Source: Pteria penguin
Lineage: Eukaryota > Mollusca > Bivalvia > Pterioida > Pteriidae
Reading direction: 5' to 3'
NCBI GenBank assembly: GCA_035048485.1
Contig: CM068587.1
Location: 28,600,534 to 28,664,533, forward strand
Length of the DNA: 64,000 bases
The translations under genes and the position numbers were made by a program. Below, one piece after another: positions 12,961-55,244 of this stretch. Every line of letters begins with the position of its first letter. Positions within the stretch are counted from its first letter, which is position 1. The notes beneath the pieces are model-generated. The model was not told where the DNA came from, made no database searches, and saw only the letters and a list, made by a program, of their open reading frames with translations.

Positions 12961-14607
12961 AGTTGTTATAACAGACTCACTGTAGTAGTACAATTAAGTA
13001 ACAATCGAATTGAAATATATTTAATTGGTATATGAGAGGAAAGCTGAGTACTAAATTTACGTGTATACACTGACTCATAATATTATTTCAATATCAGTCT
13101 GTTTTGAATCATTTGTGTACTCTGCATGTATTTATCAAGTCTAATAACATTTTAACCCATTGTGAGATGCATCGAACGCATGTATACAACATCTCTATCT
13201 TTAAAGGCATCATGAATGAGTTTGGTCGATGTGATAGATTCATACTTCTAAGCGTCAGTCCTAAGTATATAGCATAAAATCCATCCAGGGATGCCTACTT
13301 CAAGGACGAAAATTAATGGGTAAATTGTAATTTGAAATATAAGAGGACTACCTTTGTTACATTGTTAATAAAACACAAAACTGTTATTATTATTTTCCGA
13401 AAATATATGTATTCGATGCAAACCAGTACATTGTGTCGCAGATGTTCAATAAAATGTTTCAGTATTCCATCTGAGTGAATCGCTCACCTTGACCTATGTA
13501 ACAAAGAATTGCTGTTTCAAAAGTGTAGATTCAGTTTTTTTTCATAGAACATTTCACTTATAAAGATCCTGTAAAATTGGCATATGACGGATTGATCCCA
13601 AAATCAATATGACTCATATCACTCGTGTTAAGTATATAAAATTTCTTGACAAGTGACTATAAGTTCATATAGTACTTGCACAGTTCATGCACTGTGTCCT
13701 CGACCTTTGAACTTTTATCCACAGCTTAGCTCAGCTCATGTTTGAGCTTTATTTTAATAGGGTCTAGAGTACAAACATACACAAAAATATAATTCCTTAA
13801 ATCAAGAAAGATACACTAATACAAATGACATACTATATACACGAAGAAAGTGATCAATGCAGAGTAAACGAAAATGGCTAATCGGATACAACTATGCTAT
13901 CCGTAACAATCTTCACCTAAGGCTTGAAGCAAACTTTGGCTAAATATTACAAGCGTCTTGGTGCAAAATGACAACTGTTTTACAACATTTGCTTTTATTT
14001 TCAACTGTTCGTTTAATAGCCATGAAAATTAGAACTCTATACCCCAAAAGCACACATTAAATTTCTACCTTTGTCTTCTAATGATGCATTATAATGATAG
14101 ATTTTTCAATATTTACTTCTATTTGGGTCTGGAGGCATTGTTTGAATAGAGGTTTCATGCATGCCTCTTTGATATATTATACCCGGATGAAAATTAACAA
14201 AGCCACATTGTATCGATATCTAGACAACGAAATTATTTTATTAGTAATACATAGAATACAAGTACATAAAGACATGCCTCTCCTGCATAAAGCAGTGTAA
14301 TAGCAGATTACACGATGTAATAACATCTATATGGTAAGGGCAGATTTGATCATATACCATAATGGGTGCAATAAAAATACATTCAATTTATACTTATTTT
14401 GTAATGTGATATTTTACATTTCAATCATACTTATTCCCGTTTACATCCTAGGGATATTAGAAATGATGATGTTGAAAGAGATTTGGCTCATTTTTTTGAG
14501 CTGTATTCTGAGGTAAGATCTTACTTATTTGCATTTTAAAAATGTCTCATACTTCATGTTTTCTTTGTTTTTTTAAAAAAGGGAAAGATACTACGGAAGC
14601 CCATTTA
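12961..14607. other. intergenic DNA without recognised features
   Basis: AT-rich sequence. The short open frames are not conserved-looking and carry no domain signal. I see nothing specific. Confidence 0.5.
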
Positions 14608-15651
14608 GGACCTATCAAAATATTTTTAACTTTGATATAACGAATTCTTGATTTTGTTAAGACGGATTAAATTCGTTATAACGAATTAAATATGTTATAA
14701 CAACTTTGTTGAATTTCGTTCTAACTTTTAACAGATTTTGAAATTCGTTTTAAGAAACTGAATTCGAAATAACGAATTCTTAATTTCGTATATTTCTGAA
14801 ATTTGTTATAACAGATTCTATATGTTATAACGAATTCCTCAAATTTGTTAAAACGAATTTAATCCGTTTTTAAGTAAAAAACAAGGAAGTACCGAAGGGT
14901 AAACCATATCTCATAGTCCATGGAATAAAGGGGACAATATCGTGTTTAGTGTCATGTTCAGACAAATGCGAACCCTAATAAAACTGAGGTGAGACCAGGT
15001 GCCCGGGAGGAGTAAGCGTCCCCTGGTTGCATGCAACACTCGTCGCAAAGGTCCTGCAAAAACCTGACAAGTTGAGGAGGTAAATGCATAAATATACAAG
15101 CATGAACATAAGAAGGAGACAGGAACACGAAGTGAAATTTCCCATTCAAGGCAAGAAATGCTGCCAGTGTGAAATTCCGGTGTCGGAAAGACAGGTGAAC
15201 AAATCCCATGTATATACGTATTATGTCAAATCAGGTATAGTCAAAAAGTTTAGATGGTTATATTGTATGGTCAGGTCCCAAAATATCGGATAACATTCTT
15301 GAAAGAGGAATCTGAAATTTCAATAGATCCCTATAACGACCATTGAAATTCCTCGGTGACAATTCAAGCGTTCCTCAATATATCTTTGTGAGAGTAGTTT
15401 CGTGGCTAGAAGCCTCGCTCTCAGGACGAAATTTAGAGCATGCCGTGGCGGGCGCGGAAGGTATGTTGCTACTCAGAAAAGGGAAGTTGGTAATAATGAA
15501 ATTGAAATTGTCACGTTTGTATCATCAGTAATTGATAGCGGTATATCGAGGTATGAAGCAGAAGATCAAGAATTCGTTAAAACGAATTTAATCCGTTATA
15601 ATAAATTCAAGAATTCGTTATATCAAATTCCAAAATATTTTTGATAGGTCC
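14608..15651. mobile_element. about 1-kb non-autonomous TIR element containing a dispersed repeat
   Basis: The left end begins GGACCTATCAAAATATTTT and runs through TTTGATATAACGAATTCTTG and GGATTAAATTCGTT. The reverse complement of the right end (about 15570-15651) repeats this order closely, giving TIRs of about 80 bp. Subterminal parts are built from many copies of TTATAACGAATTC-like words. Positions 14885-15385 carry, on the minus strand, a dispersed repeat also found at 19812-20292. No protein is encoded. Confidence 0.75.
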
Positions 15652-16776
15652 TGACTTAGCTGTACTAGGCAACAAGGAGATGTACAACAAAAGCCACGTT
15701 CAATTTATACAATTTATATCATTGGAATCTTGAACTTGTCAGATATAAGACATAGTCCACGGGTTTACGTCTTAGTCATTGGAGCTGACCTGACATGGAT
15801 ATATGCCCAGCTTTAATTAGAGCCTGGGGTATAAGCTCACAAGTTTTTATTTCTAACCCCTCGGCTGCATATTCTGAGCTGGTTTCATTCATCATCTTTT
15901 CATGTATATATACTCTTCATAGATACTTTTCCTTCGTCAGATTTTGGTTTGGTAATTAGATCGTTCATAAAATATATTAAACTTCAATAATTAGGCCTTA
16001 TGCATTACTGAAGTGATTTAAGTTGTCAATATGCACATGTGGTGAGATAAATTAAAAGACGTACATACATGTATTTTATAATTATTATTGATATTGGGTC
16101 GATACCGCTGCCGGTGGCCTGTCAGTTCCCAAAGGTATCACTAGCATTATTTTCAGTAGTTGTGATGGGTATATTATGCAATAAAATGATATAATTTTGA
16201 ATCGCATAAAAGCCACCTGTATAAATCAATCACATATCTTAAACAACCACTTTTGACTTTTCTTACATCTAACTGCACACTGTACACATGTACGTTCTCA
16301 CAGTTATTTTAGTGAGTAGTTTTGATTTGTACCGCAATTGTTGAACTGAGCAGTTAATAAATTCAACAATGTACATGTATTACCATAATAACAATACCTT
16401 TATAGCTTTACAGTGAACATACAATAATACGTTTCCCTATATATTCCAGCATTATGATGTCTGAGTGGGTATCCAGTACAGTGCATGTTAAGCTTACTAT
16501 CCTTTGTAAGCCAAAACTGTTTGTTATTTATTGACCAAACTTTAGTTAATATTCTGATATTTTATTTCTATGTTCCTTTTTGATTGTAGTGCATTTGCGG
16601 TACCGGCTGAGGACTGTCAGTTGCCGTAGCAATCGTAACTCAGTTGGTGAAAAAAAATCAACTATTGAAATAATGAAAAGCAAATAGATAACACTCATAT
16701 TCCGTCAACTTATATTTTTCATAGAATTAAAATAATGCACAATTTTAAGGCAGATTAGTAAAAATAATTTTCACAG
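15652..16776. other. upstream region of the EGF mosaic gene
   Basis: Contains dispersed-repeat tails (GGGTCGATACC near 16097 and TGATTGTAGTGCATTTGC near 16582). The first recognised EGF-gene exon starts at 16777 in phase 2, so a signal-peptide exon must lie upstream. I could not identify it with confidence. Confidence 0.4.
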
Positions 16777-48692
<31,916 letters not shown>

Positions 48693-49200
48693 ATGATATG
48701 CAATGTATGTATCATACACGTTGGAATGAACTATATTGTTATTTGAAAACATATTTCATAAGTTGTTTTATATTGAATGTGATTTAAGACGTTCTTCTCA
48801 GAATGCGTATTCCTATAATGTCTCTCAATACACACACATACACATCAAAATGAAATAAAACCTTGTAATTCTTTTATGCTCTTATACATATACATTCGAC
48901 ATTTTGTTGACACACAGGCGGAGTCAAGCAAGGTATTCTGATTTTTATGTCAGAATGTCTTAGTAATCAACTGCATATTTACCTGTCACGTCAGGTGTCT
49001 CCTAATGGATTAGGGAAAGAACGATAATTGACCCAAACAACCAATGGGACGACATCCATCGTTCGTATATTGGTATACATTAAAGAGCAATGGCTGAATG
49101 GGAGAATTACATTACCTTACTTATTCACTAGAGTACAAACCTTTCGAGATTTCGTAGAAAACATTAGTGAATAGAGAATGAAATGATATTGAAAATATGA
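48693..49200. other. 3' UTR of the EGF gene and intergenic space
   Basis: AATAAA at 48854-48859 is a plausible polyadenylation signal for the plus-strand gene. TTTATT at 49223-49228 would serve the converging minus-strand gene. No other feature is seen. Confidence 0.5.
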
Positions 49201-49323
49201 CAATTCGTGGGCTGATATTGATTTTATTTTGATTTGAATTATGTTCCAATAGCATATATTTTAAGTATTAGGTTTATGCAGACTGTATAGGAATATGAAC
49301 TGTTACTACAGTACACTTAGCAG

Positions 49324-49989
49324 TTAAGCATATGCCACACCATTAGCAACAACAGCAGGCGATCCTAATGTATGCCCTACTATTACACCTTCGGGTGGAA
49401 CATGCGTCTCCTCAACGTAAATATGGTCATGATTGGTTGCATCAATACCAAATGGCTCATTTACAGTTACAACAACTGGTTCCATTGGCATGGGAGGCAG
49501 CAAGCTGTGAGATAAGGCGCTTTCTTCAACAATAATTGGATCAGCCACAGTTACACCAGCATCTATCGTAACTGGTTCTCCATGGATAAAAGGACCTGGC
49601 ACTACTTGTGGTGGAAATCCGTTAAAAACGTTGATATGACTTGGACTAGACTCCATATTTGCTACTTCATAAATCTTCCCAGCTGTAGATCCAGATAAAG
49701 GAATTCCAGGCTCGTACACGTGTGGACTAGAATCAAATACTACTGCCCGAGTCGGGTGGTTGTCTCCTGAAGGAATCACATGCGACTCCACTCCCACCTT
49801 ATTAGAATCAAATATGATGTTTGAACGTGGTACATCTAAGCCGTTTGGGAAAAACACCTTCGTATTATAGCGATTTTCTTCGATGCCATATGGACTGAGG
49901 TATACATTTGTCGCATCGTTGGAATATATACCAGCTGAGTATGATGCTTTTACGAATGTTGTGACAAGAAAAAATGTCCACGTCCACAT
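49324..49989 (-). CDS. 221-aa secreted protein, no recognised family
   Basis: An intact open frame starting ATG at 49989 and ending TAA at 49324-49326. The first 20 residues (MWTWTFFLVTTFVKASYSAG) look like a signal peptide with a signal-peptidase site near SYSA. The mature chain has no cysteine and is rich in P, V, G, D, E, H and N, with many short P-x-V/I-x-V stretches; it looks extended or beta-prone and acidic. A good acceptor (T-rich run then AG at 49992-49993) precedes the ATG by two bases, and a GTAAGT donor borders a candidate 5' UTR exon ending at 50401, so translation probably starts in exon 2. A weak TATA-like stretch is near 50481 and AATAAA about 100 bp after the stop. I do not recognise the family; it could be a lineage-specific matrix or mucus protein. 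Confidence 0.8.
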   Translation of the reverse strand: MWTWTFFLVTTFVKASYSAGIYSNDATNVYLSPYGIEENRYNTKVFFPNGLDVPRSNIIFDSNKVGVESHVIPSGDNHPTRAVVFDSSPHVYEPGIPLSGSTAGKIYEVANMESSPSHINVFNGFPPQVVPGPFIHGEPVTIDAGVTVADPIIVEESALSHSLLPPMPMEPVVVTVNEPFGIDATNHDHIYVEETHVPPEGVIVGHTLGSPAVVANGVAYA

Positions 49990-50401
49990 CTCTAAAATTA
50001 AAAAAAAAAAAAAGTTTTTTGAATATATACTTTATTCTTAACTTCGTTTTATTTTAGAGGATATATATGTATCAAATTATATATTGATATTTGAGTTTTG
50101 TATTCTGTTTATCAATATATACAAAATTGTATGAAAATAAATAAAATATAGGGTTGTTATACATTTATACATTTACACTAGAAAAGACAAACACTCCTGT
50201 AAAAATCTATTTATATCTAAAGTGTAGAAAGTATTTCATTTCAGCCAAAAACAAAATCTAAATGCCCATTTGTACAAAAGTGACACTGAAAGTTTTGTTT
50301 AAAGAGAGTATCACATGATCAAAATGTACCTGATCAATTGTGATTAAGCAGTTGATTTATTATTATTTTTCAACATTGATAGATAATAAAATTTACTTAC
50401 C

Positions 50402-51800
50402 GGATTCGCGTGCCGAGGAATCCTGCTACATCAAACTACATTGGACAATGTGACATTTACTACATCTTTATTACCATGCATATATTTAGTTTGAAGTTCA
50501 CGAATTATGCATGATATTGACAAAGTGGAGTTTGATTTGCATTTATAATGAACATATAGCGATAATAACTTTAATAATGAACGAGCTTGTCAAATTTTGT
50601 AATTGTATTTTAAAAGAGAGTCCTTGAACAAGAATTATATATAAACAGTAAACACCATCTTTAAGTACCATTTTTAAATAATACAGGCAAAATGTATAAC
50701 AATATAGTACTTCCTCAACTAGGACTTTCGTACTCTTTCGCATCACTGTTTAATGATTATTATGAGATCTTATTAGGAATGGATGACCACACGTTTAAGT
50801 CTATTGTCTGCACAAATATGGTAATGATTGAGGTTGATAATAGAAAATCAGTTTTCTGTAATTTCTTTGATTTAAAAGAAACAATTGTAATTTTGAAAAA
50901 TGAATACAATTCATTTAATTTTGTTTTTAACTATTAAAGTAAAAAATGGGATGGGGATTTATCTGTGCAAAGTAAACAACGAAGAAGTACCACAAGGTTA
51001 ACCGTATCTCGTAGTTCATGGAATAAAAGGACAATATCATGTATAGTGTCATATTCAGACAAATGCGAACCCCAACAAATGTCTCTATAGATACATATTA
51101 TGTCTAATTAAGTTTAGTCAAACACTTAAGATGGTTAGTTTGTTTAATCAGGTCCCAAATATCGGTAACTTTCTTGAAAGGGTAATCTCAAATTGCACCA
51201 AATTCCTATATCGACCATACATCTTCCTGTGATATATGTGATATAGGCCCATTTGTTATTTTTTAGTATCGCCCTCCCTCCCCAACCACAGATTCTTTAA
51301 ATATAATATGGTTTTATATTATATTAATATGGGTATTGTCATATCTCTGCCTGAAAAATGTAAATTAAATAGTGATGCAGACAAGAGAAAATATTGTGTT
51401 GGAGGAAGATTCTAAATAAATATTACATTATACACAACTAATAATTTTGTGCACCAGATGCGCATTTTGACAACTTATGTCTCTTCAGTATGCTCATGGT
51501 TGAATGATTGGAATTCTAATAATACAGAAATATTTGAAGAGCAGAGTTTAAACCAAAGGGGTTAAAACTGAGTCACAGAATCAGTCTAAGGATAGAGCTA
51601 TGCATGAAGTAGATACTCCTTAGTTTTAGGGTATTGTATTATCAATATTAAAGAATATGACATAAGAATAAATGTATACTTATTTATACTTTGAATTTTG
51701 GATTCATCTGCTAAACGAAATATTCCGACTGTATTCTGATTTATGAGTTTGATTTTATCGTAAGCGATAATACAGACTTCTCAGTCACACATTTCTAATA
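50402..51800. other. upstream region of the secreted-protein gene, with repeat remnants
   Basis: 50402-50500 may hold the promoter of the minus-strand gene. At 50980-51235 is a diverged minus-strand copy of the dispersed repeat of 19812-20292 (GAAGTACC, GACAAATGCGAACCC, CAGGTCCCAAATATCGG). At 51440-51520 is a short CAGATGCGCATTTTGACAAC repeat. An 81-codon frame at 50692-50937 lacks support. Confidence 0.5.
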
Positions 51801-51934
51801 TAAACCCTTTCACGATAAAACAGCACCCTCTTCTGGAGCATGCGCATAAACACCACTGAGTGGCAAGAGTACGTTCTTGTTAGTTACTTGTAAACACAGA
51901 CGACGCGATGGCGGATACGGGATGAAAATCGACA

Positions 51935-54693
51935 ATGGTAAAAAAGTTGTGTGTATAAGTGTACCAATAGGTATAATGTGGAAGCCAAAGCAAAGGGTAT
52001 TAGTTTTTTCGTTTTCCAAAAGAAAAAAGGCAGAGAAGATCGTGGTTAAAGGCACTGAACAGAAAAGACTGGAGTCCAACTCCAAACACTTGGATTTGCT
52101 CTGCACATTTTGTGAATGGTTGGCGGGGATATGAGCCTTCCGATCCAAACTACGTGCCCACTTTGTTTTGATATAAGGAAATTGAACAAAATGAAGAACA
52201 GGTTGCTAGAGAGACCAGACGACTGGACAGGGAAAAATCCAAGGTACGTGCAGCACCCTACCCAAACTTCAGATATAGGTTTATGTCGCCCCAGTTTGTA
52301 TCTATTTTGATAATAGAGATTTACCATCATCATTAATGATGAAATGTATATTCCTGTCAGTTTAAAACAAATGGTTATCATTATTTTACTGCCAAGAATA
52401 TTATGAGTGGTCATGCACAGTGACAATCTAGGAGGAAATTTATGCCTATGTAACAGGCAGGAGAGAAAGATGAGGCCGGACCCAGGAATCAAGCGGAATA
52501 TCTTCAACTTAACATTCAGACACTCTAACCACTGAGCTATATCAGGGCTGATACCTTAATATGTCACATCTGTGCTGATTCACACCTTTGTCAAATACAA
52601 CAGTTGTGTATTGTATAATTATTCAAATATCACCTGGATATGTGACCAGTTACCACTGTGGCAGGTGCAAAAGAAAAACAACTTCTTAACTGTATTGTAA
52701 TAGAGAATGCATACAGAGGACAATCAGTAAAATTTCAACTGCATGATATAACATAATTTATAAATTTACATCCGAGTTATAAAATAGATTAAAATTTAAA
52801 AATATGAATATATATGAGTTCTGGTAGCTTAGTTGGTTAAATGATCGGATGCATGACAGCTAGGTGATTCGGTACCATATGTCATGGGTTTGAATCCCAG
52901 ATGGGGAACAAATTTGAATATACGTAAAATTATAGGGTGCCTTGTTAGCTGTAGTTTATTTGTACTTTATATATATATTATTGAAATTTCTTCTGAAAGG
53001 AAATTTATGAGACAAAGAAGATGTTAACAGAACTGGAAACGGGGCATAAACATGCATCACTACTAATGCATTCCTCATATTGCACCATTCATGAAGACAA
53101 CATCCAAGATGCTGCAACCGAGAACATTGCAGATGTCCATGGAACCAAGGAAATAGGTGACTGCTACATAATTAAAAGTTTAATTTAAATGTAGCCTAAC
53201 CTGATTCTAATTAACAGGTTGGACCTGATATAAACCACATTGACCCAATTACTTCCACAATTAATGACATACATGTAATCAAATGGTGTGTGACATCACA
53301 TGCCTAAATTAACCATGTCTACCAAGCTTATGCATATCTATTAATCCTTTAACACTGTTTTCTATTGAAATGCAGCTATAAATATGTGAAATTTAAAATA
53401 TTTTTGTCATGATATTAATTCTATGTAAACTTACTAATTAAGATATCATTTTACTATTATTTTGTTTCATCTGAAAATATATAGCAACACTTATATACAT
53501 GTACATATCATGTAAGTTTCCATCTGCCTGTTCTTACAATCATTTAAACAAATGTAATTACAAGCCTTACATGTGTATATATCAATGTGTGATGGAAAAA
53601 TGATATAATTATGTATGAATTTTTGTAAATAGAGCCATTTTTAAAAAGTTTCCAATCATTTAATTTATTTGTTGCAGGTATTCAGTGCGACCCTGACCCC
53701 CTTCTGATAGAAAATGCAAAACTGAGGAAAGAGGTAAAAGGGTTAAAAGATGAACTTCAGAGGGAGAGATGGGGAGTTCACAGAATTACTAACAACGATG
53801 GATTGACTAAATTCTACACAGGTCTCCCAACATTTGCAATATTTCTGTGGTTGTTCCAGTACCTTGAGGAGAAGTGCCATAAGATGACATATTGGACCGG
53901 AGAGAGCCAGACATTGCCGACAGATAGGACACGCTCACGTCAGGCACATCTTCAGCCAATTGATCAGCTATTTGCAGTGTTGATGAGAAACAGCTTGGGA
54001 CTTTTTGTCCAAGACATAGCAGAGAGGTTTGGTATTGCTGTTGGTACTTTTTCTAAATATTACACAACTTGGTTATGTGTTCTTCATCAAGAACTGAAAT
54101 ATTTAAATCCGTTTCCAAGTAAAGATATTGTTCAACGTACTATGCCAGCACAATTAAAAAAATATTCCAATACTCGTGTCATCATCGACTGTACTGAAAT
54201 TTTCATTCAGAGATCCTCGAGTTTAACCAACCAGTCATTAACATTCTCCAACTACAAGCACCATAGCACTGTGAAGTTCTTAGTTGGAATTACACCATCA
54301 GGTGTAATTTCTTTTGTGTCAGAGGGTTGGGGTGGCCGAGTCTCTGACAGACAGATCACAGAGGAATCAGGTTTGCTAGATCTCCTGGATGCAGGCGATA
54401 GTGTGATGGCCGACAAAGGTTTCACAATAGCAGACTTGCTAAAGAAGAAGGGATGCATATTGAACATACCACCATTTTTAGGCAATATCCATCAGTTCTC
54501 TGTGGAAGATGTATTTCTCACCCAAGAAATAGCACAGCTTAGAATTCATGTTGAGCGCAGCATAGGACGTGTGAAGAATTTCCACATATTTGATGGGATT
54601 TTACCATTGTCAATGGCACCACTTGCCAGCAAATTGTTTCAAGTGTGCTGCTGGCTCTCAAATTTCGATGTGCCACTTGTTGAAGATCGATAA
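51935..54693 (+). CDS. ISL2EU transposase (THAP + coiled coil + DDE), frame-damaged THAP exon
   Basis: Cut-and-paste transposase. Exons: 51935-52243, 53000-53156, 53678-54693; phases join. Exon 1 gives a C2CH THAP DNA-binding domain: CTNRYN, FFRFPKEKRQRRSW, NTWICSAHFVNGW and the closing SDPNYVPTLF. It is broken by two compensating single-base shifts, at A6 (51940-51945) and T6 (52004-52009), and by a TGA at 52169-52171. Exon 2 and the start of exon 3 are charged helical linker (LLIENAKLRKEVKGLKDELQ). Exon 3 is intact to the TAA: an HTH region (GLFVQDIAERFGIAVGTFSK) and a DDE nuclease with RVIIDCTEIF, SVMADKGF and HVERSIGRVKNF supplying the D-D-E triad. The shifts lie in homopolymers, so they may be real decay or assembly error. 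Confidence 0.88.
52425..52556 (-). repeat. tRNA-derived SINE in transposase intron 1
   Basis: On the minus strand, ATATAGCTCAGTGGTTAGAG is a classic tRNA box A. It is followed by a box-B-like TTGATTCCTGGGTC and a pyrimidine-rich CTCTCCTGCCTG stretch. Confidence 0.65.
52818..52930 (+). repeat. tRNA-like SINE head in transposase intron 1
   Basis: GGTAGCTTAGTTGGTTAAAT (box A) and GGGTTTGAATCCCA (box B) are about 55 bp apart, too far for a normal tRNA. A SINE of tRNA origin fits better than a functional tRNA gene. Confidence 0.6.
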
Positions 54694-54831
54694 GTGCCAG
54701 TGATATTCAATATAATGTTCCAATAATCTCTTGAAAATCTATCAGTATTAAACAGATATAGCAATTCATTTCTGAATACCACAGAAAACTATACTTTATT
54801 ATAATGTGAAGTATTCAGGTTGTTCAAAATG

Positions 54832-55216
54832 CAATCTGATTAAAACCATATATTTTTTCCGCTTCTCTATTTGTCCCATTGCTGATGAAGCATCTGGCAA
54901 AACTCCATAAGGGGTTATGTTCTGGTGAACTCTGATTTTCAGCCAATCAGTGGATCAGCTACAAAATCCTAGGGATGAAATTAACATCCACAGCATGCGT
55001 GACCCACAAAGTAGTTTTTGAATGGTGTTTGTTACATATTGCGTCACTATCACATGCCTAGCCGTGTTACTGATTGACTATGGGAAATAACGGTTTTGGT
55101 GAGTGAGACGTCATTATAGGTCACCAGAACGTGACCTCTTACGGGACTTCACCAGATTTTTATACGCAATGGGACAAATAGAGAAGTGGAATAAAGATAG
55201 GGTTTTAATCAGATTG
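54832..55216. mobile_element. 385-bp MITE with 9-bp target duplication, nested in ISL2EU
   Basis: Ends CAATCTGATTAAAACC and GGTTTTAATCAGATTG are perfect inverted termini. The arms continue for about 60 bp, including a perfect CTTCTCTATTTGTCCCATTGC-type block at each side. TTCAAAATG at 54823-54831 is repeated exactly at 55217-55225. A 9-bp duplication is typical of Mutator-like elements. It separates the 3' ends of the two convergent ISL2EU genes. Confidence 0.92.
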
Positions 55217-55244
55217 TTCAAAATGTTAACTTTTATGTCTTAAT

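Noticed and set aside
16281..16330. Short hydrophobic ATG frame (MYVLTVIL) as the missing signal-peptide exon
   Set aside because: Its GTGAGT donor is in phase 0, but the exon at 16777 needs phase 2, so it does not join in frame.
50692..50937. 81-codon plus-strand open frame
   Set aside because: AT-rich composition, no signal peptide or domain, no splice or polyA context; likely chance.
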